NCBI GenBank assembly: GCA_963793335.1
Contig: CAWBZS010000005.1
Coordinates: 152,127-216,126 of the forward strand
Direction of reading: 5' to 3'
Source of the DNA: Sva-07 sp963793335
GTDB lineage: Bacteria; Actinomycetota; Acidimicrobiia; Acidimicrobiales; Ilumatobacteraceae
Length of the DNA stretch: 64,000 nt
Numbering within the stretch: the stretch's first letter is position 1; every line of letters starts with the position of its first letter. The position numbers and the translations under genes were made by a program. The notes below the pieces were generated by a model. The model did no database searches and was not told the DNA's origin. It was given only the letters and a program-made list of their open reading frames with translations. Shown here piece after piece: positions 8,871-17,423 of this stretch.

Positions 8871-9230
8871 ATGAGCTTGCACGTTGCCGCCATCACCTTC
8901 GACTGTGCCAACGCACAGCAACTCGCCGAGTTCTGGTCCGGCGCCGTCGGGCGTCCTGTCGACACCGAGGGCGACATGGCCGCCAGCGAGTACTTCGCGC
9001 GCATCCCGAGCGTCGGCGGCGAACCGCTGATGATGTTCATCCAGGTGCCGGAGGCGAAGTCGGCGAAGAACCGGGTGCACCTCGACATGCAAGCCAGCGA
9101 CCGTGAGGCTGAAGTCGAACGGCTGGTCGGACTCGGCGCCACCGTCATCCACGAGAAGGCCGAGTTCGGGTTCCAGTGGACGACGCTCGCCGATCCCGAG
9201 GGCAACGAGTTCTGCGTCGCCGTGCACTGA
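8871..9230 (+). CDS. VOC (glyoxalase-like) family protein
   Basis: A 119-residue protein with the paired beta-alpha-beta-beta-beta modules of the vicinal oxygen chelate fold. It begins with HVAAITFDCANAQQLAEFWS and ends with the typical WTTLADPEGNEFCVAVH. Such proteins bind a metal and act in dioxygenase, isomerase or resistance roles, or only as binding proteins; none can be chosen here. The ATG at 8871 is used because the fold begins directly after it and an AAGACT hexamer ends 6 nt upstream. The protein is intact, and it marks the last ordinary gene before the decayed stretch that follows. Confidence 0.8.
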   Translation: MSLHVAAITFDCANAQQLAEFWSGAVGRPVDTEGDMAASEYFARIPSVGGEPLMMFIQVPEAKSAKNRVHLDMQASDREAEVERLVGLGATVIHEKAEFGFQWTTLADPEGNEFCVAVH

Positions 9231-9283
9231 TCACCGACGAGGGTTCCCCGTCCACGTCGATAGACCACTCCGCAACGCTCTAG

Positions 9284-9601
9284 CTGCCGGGCCGAACAGC
9301 CGGGAACACGGTGTCGAAGATCGACCCCGAGGACGGCTCCCGTGTCGACTACCCCACCGGAAACCAGCCGTGGGGGCTCGCCTTCGACGGCGAGGACATC
9401 TGGATCACGAACTCGGTCGACGGCACGGTGTCGAAGATGAACCCGGACGATGGCTCCCGAGTGGACGTGCCCACGGGCAGCATCCCCAGGGGCGTGACCT
9501 TCGACGGGACCTACATCTGGGTGGCGAACAACGGCGACGACACGGTCTCGAGAATCGATCCGAGCAGCGTCGAGGCGGCACCGCCACAGACCTCCAACTG
9601 A
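9284..9601 (+). pseudogene. Fragment of a Vgb/NHL-type beta-propeller protein
   Basis: An open frame of about 105 codons after a TAG at 9281 holds two and a half copies of one propeller blade. The unit repeats as TVSKIDPEDGSRVDYPTG, then WGLAFDGEDIWITNSVDG, then TVSKMNPDDGSRVDVPTG and so on, ending with VANNGDDTVSRIDPSS. A working propeller of this class has six or seven blades and several hundred residues, so this is a remnant with both ends missing. A GTG at 9311 could start a 96-residue product, but it lies inside a blade. It borders other damaged genes, which supports decay. Confidence 0.6.
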
Positions 9602-9779
9602 CCGGCGGCCAGGTCCACCAGTTGCGCCTCATCACGATCGAGGGCGGGGATCCGCTGCTGATCCACCCAGGTGTTCCATCCGCGCAGCTCCACGCCGGAG
9701 TCCAACATCACTGTGAAGACTCTCGTGCGGGCAGTCGTTCGGGGCGCCGACGATGACGGCTCCCGCTCATGAACGGGGT

Positions 9780-10769
9780 CTACTGGGTGTTCCATCGGCA
9801 GACGCGGAGGGCTCTGAGTGTGTTCCATCTGCTTGGTCGTCCTGCTTGTTCCATCTCGAACCAGACCTTGCCGCTGTGCCTGTTCTGGGTGGGCCAGGTG
9901 CCGTTGCGGCGACGACGCTGTTGCAGGAGGTTCAGCGCATCGTCGTAGCGAGGGTCGGTCGGTGCGTTGGTTGCAGCGAAGTGTTCGAGCCCTCGGAGCA
10001 GGTCGTAGTGCCAGCGGGGAGGGAACGAGAGCTTGGTGAACGCCGGGTTGGCCATACTGCCGTCGCGATGGGATTGGTACAGATGGTGTCGGAGGAAGAA
10101 CTCCCGCCCGGCGCTCAGCGCAGTGGTGATCTCGGACCGGTCCGGTTGGACATGTCGTGCTTCGTCGAGGGCTTCGAGGGCGAGGATGGATGTGTGGAAC
10201 GAGCTGTGTCTGTCGCCGAAGCGGACGGCGCGGCAGTTCCATCCGCCGTCGGTGAGTTGGTTGGTCAGGAGCCAGTCGAGGGCAGGTTGGACGTTGGGGT
10301 GGTCGACGCCGAAGTAGTGCGCCAATGACAGGTACATCGAGGTTGCGCAGGCCTCAGGCGCGGCGATTGACGCCGCTGGGGTGAGGCCGCCGTCGAAGTA
10401 GCGTGCGCCGTCCCAGATCAGCTCCACACCGCGCCGAGCCTGTTCATCGGTTGGCTGGAGTCCACATCGCCTGAGCAGGAGCAGTGTGTAGGTGGTGGAG
10501 ATCCATTTCGGGCTGTACAGGCCGCCGCCCCAGGTGCCATCTGCGTCTTGGTGATCCAGGAGGCGTCGCCCCCATCCTGTGGTGGCGACCAGCGCGCGTT
10601 CCAGTTCGTACACCTCAGCTGGTTGATCGAGCAGATCCCGGCGTGTCTGCCAGGCAATGGCCGGGTCACCAGCCAACAGCCAGTCGATGACGGCACCATC
10701 ATCGGGTGTGCTTTCCCGTGCTGATGACGTGAACGGCTGATGCCTGATGGTCGTCACCGGTTCTGGCAT
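9780..10769 (-). CDS. Prenyltransferase/squalene-cyclase-like alpha-toroid protein
   Basis: A 329-residue protein made of repeated helical hairpins of the alpha/alpha-toroid type. Repeat turns such as DADGTWGGGLYSPKW, LTDGGWNCRAV and RRRNGTWP have the Gly-Trp (QW-like) pattern, and it ends with LRALRVCRW, typical for the last helix. It lacks the DCTAE acid motif of true squalene-hopene cyclases, so a cyclase reaction is unlikely; this short group has no known role. The ATG at 10769 overlaps the end of the ClbS-like gene by 16 nt, so the two are probably translated from one message. Longer starts would extend far back into that gene. Confidence 0.65.
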   Translation of the reverse strand: MPEPVTTIRHQPFTSSARESTPDDGAVIDWLLAGDPAIAWQTRRDLLDQPAEVYELERALVATTGWGRRLLDHQDADGTWGGGLYSPKWISTTYTLLLLRRCGLQPTDEQARRGVELIWDGARYFDGGLTPAASIAAPEACATSMYLSLAHYFGVDHPNVQPALDWLLTNQLTDGGWNCRAVRFGDRHSSFHTSILALEALDEARHVQPDRSEITTALSAGREFFLRHHLYQSHRDGSMANPAFTKLSFPPRWHYDLLRGLEHFAATNAPTDPRYDDALNLLQQRRRRNGTWPTQNRHSGKVWFEMEQAGRPSRWNTLRALRVCRWNTQ

Positions 10770-11122
10770 GTCTTGGCCCACTTGCGGATGAGCTTCGACG
10801 CCCAGGCGTCGTGGCTCGACGTTGCCGACACCATGTATGCGCCCACCGATGTCGATCGGGTCCACGGAGCGCGGCGCTTCGTGAACAGGTCGTCGCCGTC
10901 ATGGGTGTCGATCACGGTCATCAACCCAGCGTGCGTTGTGCGCAACCGGGTTCGCTCGTCGATGGTCGTGTTCAGCGCCGGCAGATCCTTGACCGACCAG
11001 GCCCCGCAGGCGCCGGGGAGTTCGCTGTCCTGCGTTGGCGCCGCGCCGACCGCAGTCCACAGTCGACCGAACTCGCCGGTCGCTGCCGCGACCAGCTCGA
11101 ACTGGTTCGTCGGGCGACCCAC
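10754..11122 (-). CDS. ClbS/DfsB-family four-helix protein with internal deletion
   Basis: A 122-residue protein matching both ends of the ClbS/DfsB (DUF1706) family: start GRPTNQFELVAAA, middle CGAWSVKD and LPALN, end TSVGAYMVSATSSHDAWASK. In the family, about 35 residues with a helix and conserved His (laHLyeWh-like) lie between the VKD and LPALN blocks; here they are joined directly, and a second shortening of about 10 residues follows. Family length is about 165-170. The reading frame is kept, so a protein could be made, but it lacks a helix and a metal-site His and is probably inactive. ClbS itself hydrolyses the colibactin warhead; other members are unassigned. GTG start. Confidence 0.6.
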   Translation of the reverse strand: MGRPTNQFELVAAATGEFGRLWTAVGAAPTQDSELPGACGAWSVKDLPALNTTIDERTRLRTTHAGLMTVIDTHDGDDLFTKRRAPWTRSTSVGAYMVSATSSHDAWASKLIRKWAKTCQNR

Positions 11123-11139
11123 ACCCTCAATCTGTCGGT

Positions 11140-11153
11140 CCGGAACGTTCCGG
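11140..11153. repeat. 14-bp perfect palindrome CCGGAACGTTCCGG
   Basis: It lies just upstream of the ClbS-like gene, between it and the lipoprotein stub. It could be an operator or a weak hairpin; nothing else marks it. Confidence 0.3.
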
Positions 11154-11205
11154 CCAAGGGCCGAAGGTCAGACCTTCTTCGACGGGGTGTACTCCATGTT
11201 CACGT

Positions 11206-11343
11206 CTACCCGTTCCAGGTCTTGCTCGGTGCCGATGCTTCGTCGCTGCCACCACAACTCGCGGCGGCGAGCGCACCAACGAGTAGCAGCGCCACGGCTC
11301 GACGTCGTGTCTCAGAGTGTCCAGTGCGCAGTCTCATCTTCAC
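11206..11343 (-). pseudogene. Lipoprotein stub: signal peptide and lipobox only
   Basis: An open frame of 45 codons from a GTG at 11343 encodes an N-terminal signal with paired arginines (ETRRRAVALLLVGALAAASC) ending in a lipobox Cys, then stops after about 17 residues. No mature domain follows. After the stop, another frame reads a plausible C-terminal stretch (DLERVDVNMEYTPSKKV) that ends with TGA, hinting that a deletion or frameshift joined two pieces. GGGGG precedes the GTG. A genuine tiny lipoprotein is possible but less likely, given the damaged neighbours. Confidence 0.35.
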
Positions 11344-11448
11344 GGTCCCCCCGATCGTCTCGTCCCGTTCAACTGATGGCCAGGCCCCGTTGAACCATCG
11401 ATCGATAGGTCCATTGTCCAGGCCAGCATCTCCCCTTCGAGGAATCAC

Positions 11449-12000
11449 ATGCCGAGCAAGCCCCCTGAGACCACCCGAAATGCGATCGTGCGGGCCGCTG
11501 CCACACTGTTCGCAACACGCGGCTATCACGGCACCTCAACGCGCGACATCGCCGAAGTCGTCGGGATCCGCCAGCCCTCGCTGTTCCGTCACTTCGCTTC
11601 CAAGACCGAGATCATGGTGTGCCTGCAAGAACTGGATCTGACACCGGCGGTGGAGCTGTACCGCTCGACACTGACTCTTCCCGGAAGTGCAGCCGAGCGC
11701 CTGTACTACGAGCTGTACGTGGATCTCCGCCGCTCTCTCCTCTCGGACCTCGACTTCAGCGGCACCACCACGCCCGGCGTGCTCAACGACCCTGCATTCT
11801 CGGTGGCTGCCCAACAGTACGCAGAGATCTCCAAGCTTCTGGGAGAGCTGATTGTCCAGGGAGTCGACGCCGGTGAGTAGTTGCTCGCCGAGGCGATGGC
11901 GTCGCTGTCGGCTCGCTCGCTACTCGTCGACACCTCCAACCTCGGCGAGGTTCGCCGATCAGCAATGGACCGCTTCGATCGGGTGACACGGCGTTGGTGA
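11449..12000 (+). pseudogene. TetR-family regulator interrupted by an in-frame TAG
   Basis: Residues 1-60 form a standard TetR helix-turn-helix: TRNAIVRAAATLFATRGYHG, then TSTRDIAEVVGIRQPSLFRHF. The frame then stops at TAG (11878-11880) after 143 codons. The same frame continues for 39 more codons with ordinary helix content (LLAEAMASLSARSLLVDTSN, ending in RFDRVTRRW) to a TGA at 11998. The full reading is about 183 residues, the usual TetR length, so the TAG is a point nonsense mutation (or a sequence error) rather than a natural end. A truncated form would keep its DNA-binding domain but lack the last helix needed for dimers. GAGG lies upstream of the ATG. It is convergent with the amidohydrolase at 12051. 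Confidence 0.7.
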
Positions 12001-12050
12001 GCCGGCGAGAGAGCCGCAGATCGCGGCGGATCGACCACCAGTCGAACAGG

Positions 12051-13676
12051 TCACCTCCCTGTCGTGGACTCATGCACGATGCGGCCGGCGACCATGGTGA
12101 TCATCACGCTCGTTTCGAGGATGGAGTCGTTTCCAAGATCGAGTGGGTTGCGACTCAGGATCACGACATCTGCGGCCATGCCGACACGTAGACATCCGAC
12201 GAGGTGTTCCAGGTGAGATGCGTACGCCGATTCACGCGTGCCGTGTCCGAGCGCGGCGTCGAGTGGAAGGCACCATTCAGGACGGTGCGGTTCCAAACTG
12301 GGGTGCGAAGGCGACCGCCGCGTGGCGGCGAGATACATGTTCGGCAACGGTTCGTGAGGAGCGGTCGGGGTGTCGGTTCCGAAGGCGAGCGTTGCGCCGG
12401 CGGCCAAGTACTTCGGCCAAGCGAACGCCTCATTGCCTCGTTCTTGGCCGATCATCGCCCACCAGTAGTCCATGACGAGGGGGTCCAGGTGCACGGGTTG
12501 CATCGACGCGGTAACGCCAAGGAGCGCAAGTCGCTCGATGTCGTCTGGGGTCGCCAGCTCGAGGTGCTCGATCCGGTGCCGCACCGACGGTGCCCCGTTT
12601 CGTTCGAGCGCGACTTCGAACGCATCCAGCGTCATCGCGATCGCCCGATCCCCAATGGCATGCACCGCCACTTGCAGCCCTGCCGCATCGGCGACCGAGA
12701 TCAATTCGTTGAGGTCCGCTGCCGACCAGGCCGTCTCACCATTCGATCCGTTGACGTACGGCTCGCGCAGTGCAGCGGTGCAACCGTCGACGGTGCCATC
12801 GAGGATCAACTTGATGCCGGTGACTCGCAACATGTCGGACTGGTACCTCCCGAGCAGGTCCGCAGCGGCAGCCACTTGCGCGAGATCGTTCGAGAGCGTT
12901 CCCGACGGCGAGATGATCATGTGTCCGACCACTCGCATCCCGAGACGATCCTCGTCCTGCAAACGATCGAGCACGGAGAGCGTTGCGGGATCAAGTGCCA
13001 TGTCGACGGCGGTCGTCACGCCCGCACGGGTGAACACGTCGAACGCGTCGAGGAGGTGCCGCTCGATCGCCGAGTCGCCTCCGGCGCGGGTGAGCGGCAA
13101 CACGTGCGCGAAGTGGGCGGCTTCGAGGAGATGCCCCGACGCGACGCCTGCGTCGTTTCGAACGATCTCACCGCCATCAGGGTTTGCAGTTTCATTGGTG
13201 ATGCCAACACGTTCCAGAGCCGCGGTGTTGAGCCAGGACGAGTGCAGGTCGAGCGCCTCGAGCACGACCGGCCGATCCGGAACGACCGCATCGAGGAGCG
13301 CCGCAAGCGGCTTGCCGTCAGGCAACGCCACGTACCGCCAGCCAATCCCACCCACGATGTCGGCGTTGGGGTGTTCACGAGCGTGTGCCGCCACGAGCGC
13401 CTGGATCTCCTCTGCGCTCGACGCCTCACGCAACTGCACCTTCGACGCGTTCGCCCCAGTGAAGGCAATGTGTGTGTGCCCATCGACGAAGCCGGGCATC
13501 ACCAACCCGTCACCGGCATCGATCCGGTGCACGCCGTCGGCCAGTGGTACGGCATCAGACTCAGAACCGACGAACACGATTGATCCGTCGCGCACCACGA
13601 CAGCCTCCGCAACCGGATTCTCCGGGTCGGCGGTGAACACGCGCCCAACGATGAGGTAGTCACGATTGTCAACCAT
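12051..13676 (-). CDS. YtcJ-like amidohydrolase
   Basis: A 541-residue metal-dependent hydrolase. It opens with the small beta domain (YLIVGRVFTADPENP), then the first metal motif GFVDGHTHIAF. Later blocks GIKLILDGTVDGCTAAL, VAVHAIGDRAIAMTLDAF and RHRIEHLELA carry the Lys and His ligands, and FGTDTPTAPHEPL holds the final Asp. This order is that of the YtcJ/exoenzyme-regulatory group, which hydrolyses N-substituted amides; no substrate can be assigned. The ATG at 13676 is chosen because similarity starts there and GGAG lies 6 nt upstream, which excludes longer starts. The neighbouring TetR gene may once have controlled it, though they converge. Confidence 0.8.
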   Translation of the reverse strand: MVDNRDYLIVGRVFTADPENPVAEAVVVRDGSIVFVGSESDAVPLADGVHRIDAGDGLVMPGFVDGHTHIAFTGANASKVQLREASSAEEIQALVAAHAREHPNADIVGGIGWRYVALPDGKPLAALLDAVVPDRPVVLEALDLHSSWLNTAALERVGITNETANPDGGEIVRNDAGVASGHLLEAAHFAHVLPLTRAGGDSAIERHLLDAFDVFTRAGVTTAVDMALDPATLSVLDRLQDEDRLGMRVVGHMIISPSGTLSNDLAQVAAAADLLGRYQSDMLRVTGIKLILDGTVDGCTAALREPYVNGSNGETAWSAADLNELISVADAAGLQVAVHAIGDRAIAMTLDAFEVALERNGAPSVRHRIEHLELATPDDIERLALLGVTASMQPVHLDPLVMDYWWAMIGQERGNEAFAWPKYLAAGATLAFGTDTPTAPHEPLPNMYLAATRRSPSHPSLEPHRPEWCLPLDAALGHGTRESAYASHLEHLVGCLRVGMAADVVILSRNPLDLGNDSILETSVMITMVAGRIVHESTTGR

Positions 13677-13820
13677 GTAGAACTCCAATGATGTGGGGGC
13701 GGTACCGGCCTCCGACCGCAAACCATCAGATGATAGATCGAGGGACAGTGGCACGGACCGTGGAGACGCTGCCGTGCCCGCACCACCAGCGAATCCGGGC
13801 ACTCGAACAGGTCGGCATGG

Positions 13821-14747
13821 TCAGGGCACGACCGAGTGAAGCGCTCGCATGACGGGCTCGAAATCATCGAGCTCGCGCACCGCGAAGTAGCTGATCCCCC
13901 ATCGTTCGTTGCAGGTCATCATGTGCAGCACGATCTCGTCGACGGAACCGATCAGCAGATACGGCGTCGACGCTGCATCGTCCAAGCTCAGGCCGTCGAC
14001 GCGCTCGCACACCTTGGTCAACGCCGCCTCGCGGTCGTCGGTGATCTGCACCACCTGCACCATGGCGTTGAACTCGATGTCGTCGAACCGATCCCCTGCG
14101 CCGACGCGCACCTGCTCGATCTGCTCGTCGAGGCGTTCGATCGACCACTTCACCTCATGGTTGTGGCCGTCGTTGCGCGTGCGACCGAGCCCCTGCAGCC
14201 CGACGATGTCGGCATGTCGGCCGGCATGCGTGAGCAATCCGGCGCCGTTGCCGCCCACGAGAATCGGCAGATGCTGCTGCTCGGAACGGTCGACGTGAGC
14301 ACGTTCGAGGCGATGGTGCTCGCCGTCGTGGTCGACCATGCGGCCGTCGAGCAGGTCGCGGATGATCTCGACGCTCTCGCCGAGTCGATGCTTGCGTGTC
14401 GTCGCATCCGACAGCTCGATACCGGTCGCGGCGTATTCCTGCGGTGTGTGCCCGGCGCCGAGACCCAACTCGAATCGCCCACCCGAGAGCCGATCGAGCG
14501 TGGAGGCCTCCCAGGCCAACTGCACCGGATTGCGCATGTCGTGGTTGAGCACCAACGTGCCCAGCCGCACCGTGGTGGTGCTCGCCGCGATCGCTGCCAG
14601 CGTCGGCATCGGCGCCCAACCGGGGCCCACATGGTCGGCTGCAAGCACGATGTCGAACCCCATCTCCTCGGCGCGAACCGCCGTGGAGACCGGATCACCT
14701 TCGATGCGCGCAGAGAGCTGATGGCCGAGACGCAACGGTCGAGTCAC
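13821..14747 (-). CDS. LLM class F420-dependent oxidoreductase (TIGR03621-like)
   Basis: A 308-residue TIM-barrel enzyme of the luciferase-like superfamily. The EMGFDIVLAADHVGPGWAP block, then VRLGTLVLNHDMRNPVQLA and LGLGAGHTPQEY are typical of F420-using members in actinobacteria, which reduce or oxidise small organic molecules with the deazaflavin F420. The catalytic Asp-His lies in the ADHVG stretch. The GTG start at 14747 has a TAGCGT hexamer ending 6 nt upstream, so it is probably transcribed on its own despite following the ABC operon by only 41 bp. Substrate unknown. Confidence 0.8.
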   Translation of the reverse strand: MTRPLRLGHQLSARIEGDPVSTAVRAEEMGFDIVLAADHVGPGWAPMPTLAAIAASTTTVRLGTLVLNHDMRNPVQLAWEASTLDRLSGGRFELGLGAGHTPQEYAATGIELSDATTRKHRLGESVEIIRDLLDGRMVDHDGEHHRLERAHVDRSEQQHLPILVGGNGAGLLTHAGRHADIVGLQGLGRTRNDGHNHEVKWSIERLDEQIEQVRVGAGDRFDDIEFNAMVQVVQITDDREAALTKVCERVDGLSLDDAASTPYLLIGSVDEIVLHMMTCNERWGISYFAVRELDDFEPVMRALHSVVP

Positions 14748-14753
14748 GACGCC

Positions 14754-14759
14754 ACGCTA
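14754..14759 (-). promoter_or_regulatory. -10 hexamer TAGCGT (minus strand)
   Basis: It ends 6 nt before the GTG at 14747, suggesting a leaderless promoter for the LLM oxidoreductase separate from the upstream ABC operon. Confidence 0.5.
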
Positions 14760-14788
14760 GGCCCGAGCCAGTCGGAGCAGGTGCAGGA

Positions 14789-15550
14789 TCAGTCGATGTC
14801 TTGGCTCGACAGGCGTCGCGACGCGATCGCCAGCGCTGCGACGGCCACGACGAGCGGCACGGCGACTGCGACCGCGAGTCCGAAGTCGGCGAGATCGAGA
14901 CCGGCACCAGTGCGATCGACCAGGATCGACCGGGTGTACTTGCGCAGCGCGAACTGCGCCACGCCAGGGCCGGCCTGGGCGACGAACCCCTCCCAGATCA
15001 AGATGTAGGCAAGCCCCCACACGATGAAGCGCTTCAGCCACACCCCGAACAGCACGAACACGCACACGTAGGCGACGAGCCCCACCAGGCAGGCCATTGC
15101 GGTGCCGATCACGATGCCACTGCCCACTCCGGTGAGCATCGCCGCAGCAACGATCGGGATGATGGTGATCGGTGCCACCAGTGTTGCCGCTGCGAGTGCA
15201 GCGCCGACCACGATCGGCCAACGGTCCATCGGGCGCAACCACAGGTACACCAACGTCTTGTCGTCGCGGAGGTCGCCGATGGCGGCGCCCCCGAACAACA
15301 GCGCCACCACCGGGAGCACCAGCCCGAGCCCGATGTTGGCGATGAGACGCACCGAGTCGTCGAGCGACGCGTCGGCGCTGCCGAGCGCAAACCCCGAGAT
15401 CGGGGCGATCAACGCCAGGAGTGACAGCCCGACGATGCGGGGCACGCTGGTGAGCTGTCGTAGCACCAACCGATACGACAACGCGATCGCACCGGCGGCC
15501 GGAACACTTCGCTCCTGCAGTGGCGGCTCGGGCTGGGTCGGGACGCTCAC
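14789..15550 (-). CDS. ABC transporter permease (second pair)
   Basis: A 253-residue integral membrane protein with about six spans, matching ABC-2 type permeases. Hydrophobic runs include IVGLSLLALIAPISGFALG, IGLGLVLPVVALLFGGAAIG and LVAPITIIPIVAAAMLTG. A cytoplasmic loop with DLRDDKTLVYLWLRPMDR resembles the ABC-2 coupling region that contacts the ATPase. Its start overlaps the stop of the ATPase gene upstream by 4 nt (ATGA), so it is translationally coupled to it. It closes the four-gene operon. The transported substrate cannot be told; lipids, drugs or peptides are all possible for this class. Confidence 0.75.
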   Translation of the reverse strand: MSVPTQPEPPLQERSVPAAGAIALSYRLVLRQLTSVPRIVGLSLLALIAPISGFALGSADASLDDSVRLIANIGLGLVLPVVALLFGGAAIGDLRDDKTLVYLWLRPMDRWPIVVGAALAAATLVAPITIIPIVAAAMLTGVGSGIVIGTAMACLVGLVAYVCVFVLFGVWLKRFIVWGLAYILIWEGFVAQAGPGVAQFALRKYTRSILVDRTGAGLDLADFGLAVAVAVPLVVAVAALAIASRRLSSQDID

Positions 15551-16545
15551 CGGCCCTCCACCAGGTACCGGAAGACCGACTCGAGGTCGTCGTCGAGCGG
15601 CGAGACCTCGGTGAGACGAACGTCGAGCTCCACGCTCAGTTGCGCCACCTGCCGACCGAAGGCGTCGGCATCGCGGGTGTCGACCATCAGGTGCTGACCG
15701 TCGATCGACAGCCCGCTCACCAGCCCGCGTTCGACGAGCGCACTCGCCAACTTGCGCGGATCCGACGCTGCGAGACGAATCTGGTGTGCTCGATCATCCA
15801 TCAGCTCGCGCAGATCGCGATAGTCGCCGCTGGCCACCAGCCGCCCCTGTGCGATCACCAGCACCCGCGACCCGATCTTGGCGACCTCGTCGAGCACATG
15901 GCTCGACACCAGCACGCAGCGGCCCTCGTCACCGAGGGCATGGAACAGCGCGATCATCCGGCGACGTTGCACCGGGTCGAGCCCGGTGAGCGGTTCGTCG
16001 AGAATCAACACCTCGGGATCGTTCACCAGAGCAGCTGCAACCTTGACGCGCTGGCGCATGCCCTTGGAGAACTGCCCGACGTGTTTGGTGCCGACGTCGG
16101 CAAGATCGACCAGTTCCAGCGCCCTGGCCGCAGCGCGACCGGGATCGGCCACCGAATGCGTGCGGGCGGCGAACTCGAGGAACTCGCTGGCGCTCAGATG
16201 GTCGAACAGCGCGTCCTGCTGCGGCACGAGCGACAGCCGACCTCGCACGTCGCGATCCGAACGCGGGTCGGCGCCCAGCACCTCGACCATGCCTCGCGAG
16301 GGTGGCGTGAGACCACACAGCATGCGAAACAGCGTCGACTTGCCCGCACCGTTGGGCCCGAGCAGGGCGGTGACACCCCGACCGATGCCGAAGCTCACGT
16401 CGCTGACCGCCACGACCGAGCCGAAGAACTTCGAGACCGCGTGCACGGCGATCATCCCCTGCACCGGCGGGGAAGGTCGAGGGGGATCCGGCAGCGGAGT
16501 CGCGACCGGGGGCGGCCACGAGTCGGGGCGCGGCACGGTCGTCAT
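15547..16545 (-). CDS. ABC transporter ATP-binding protein (second pair)
   Basis: A 332-residue ATPase. After a 30-residue Pro-rich leader come Walker A (GPNGAGKST), the ABC signature (FSKGMRQRVKV) and Walker B with the catalytic Glu (LILDEPLTGLDP), then the switch His in SSHVLDE. A C-terminal extension of about 90 residues (regulatory, ferredoxin-like) is usual in exporters of the CcmA/NatA type. Its ATG overlaps the stop of the permease at 16542 by 4 nt, and its own stop overlaps the next permease. This ATPase pairs most simply with the permease at 14789. It acts at the inner face of the membrane to drive export. Confidence 0.85.
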   Translation of the reverse strand: MTTVPRPDSWPPPVATPLPDPPRPSPPVQGMIAVHAVSKFFGSVVAVSDVSFGIGRGVTALLGPNGAGKSTLFRMLCGLTPPSRGMVEVLGADPRSDRDVRGRLSLVPQQDALFDHLSASEFLEFAARTHSVADPGRAAARALELVDLADVGTKHVGQFSKGMRQRVKVAAALVNDPEVLILDEPLTGLDPVQRRRMIALFHALGDEGRCVLVSSHVLDEVAKIGSRVLVIAQGRLVASGDYRDLRELMDDRAHQIRLAASDPRKLASALVERGLVSGLSIDGQHLMVDTRDADAFGRQVAQLSVELDVRLTEVSPLDDDLESVFRYLVEGR

Positions 16546-17423
16546 CGTGCGATCACCAACTTCGAGTAGCGCCACCAGACGATGCTGATGCCACCGATGG
16601 TCCATGCGAGGTTGGCCGCGACGACCGCCCAGGTGGCGAGTTCGGGGAACTCGCCAGGATCGCCGAAGATCCGGAACACCAATTCGAACGGAATCACCGA
16701 GATCACGATCAGTCGAACGTACGGCGACATGTCGGCGCCCTCGATCAACGCCGACGCGAGGATCGGGGTGGCGATCAACAGCATCACGATGCCGACCGCG
16801 GCGAAGGCCCGCCGATCGGTCAGGCTCGACGCCGCCATCGAGACCGCGCCGAGCGCCGCCGAGATGGCCACGCCGGACAGCAGGATGCGCCCAAGGGTGG
16901 CGATCCATGCGACGACCCCATCGGGCCCGGCGTTCTCCACCGTGTAGCCGATCAGCAGGAGGACCGGTGGAAGCAGCGTGACGAGGCCGAGCATCGCGGC
17001 GATCGCAACCCCTTTGGCGATGAGGTAGGTGCGTCGGTCGAGCGGCGTCGACAGATACATCGCGAGCATCCCATTGCGTCGATCGGAGACCAGGACCTCC
17101 GGGGCGACGAGCGCGGTGAACAGCACGATCGCGAGGAAGATGAAGCCGTAGTAGCCCGCGTAGTCCGCGACCTCCTCCGGCTCCAGGATGTTGCCAGGGA
17201 TCAGCACCGCGATCCCGATGAACACCACCGCCGGCAGGTAGGCGATCACGACGGCGATGACCGGGAAGATCTTGTTGCGGGCCGGACGACCGAGACCGAG
17301 CGTGGCGCGGGTGCTCTCCCAACTCACGCTGCGGACCGCTCCGGGTACGCCGGATCGGCGTCCTTCGTAGCGCTGGAAGCCGCGCTCGACGATCTGCGCG
17401 TCGCCGCGTTCCGGGATGCTCAC
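16542..17423 (-). CDS. ABC transporter permease (first pair)
   Basis: A 293-residue ABC-2 type membrane protein. After a 40-residue cytoplasmic start come about six spans, beginning with IFPVIAVVIAYLPAVVFIG and ending in WAVVAANLAWTIGG. The loop VLVSDRRNGMLAMYLSTPLD is the coupling segment common to ABC-2 permeases (the RR-G-LYLSTPL pattern). The GTG at 17423 overlaps the upstream ATPase stop by 4 nt (GTGA), so expression is coupled. Together with the ATPase at 17420 it should make one exporter; the second pair may form a separate exporter or a mixed complex. Confidence 0.8.
   Translation of the reverse strand: MSIPERGDAQIVERGFQRYEGRRSGVPGAVRSVSWESTRATLGLGRPARNKIFPVIAVVIAYLPAVVFIGIAVLIPGNILEPEEVADYAGYYGFIFLAIVLFTALVAPEVLVSDRRNGMLAMYLSTPLDRRTYLIAKGVAIAAMLGLVTLLPPVLLLIGYTVENAGPDGVVAWIATLGRILLSGVAISAALGAVSMAASSLTDRRAFAAVGIVMLLIATPILASALIEGADMSPYVRLIVISVIPFELVFRIFGDPGEFPELATWAVVAANLAWTIGGISIVWWRYSKLVIAR

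Noticed and set aside
9602..9779. Minus-strand stretch reading TRVFTVMLDSGVELRGWNTW and onward
   Set aside because: It looks like real protein sequence but has no start of its own and no family match; it may be another remnant in the decayed region, too short to annotate.
9780..10769. True squalene-hopene cyclase
   Set aside because: Too short (about 330 against 630 residues) and lacks the DxDD-type catalytic acid motif; only the toroid repeats are shared.
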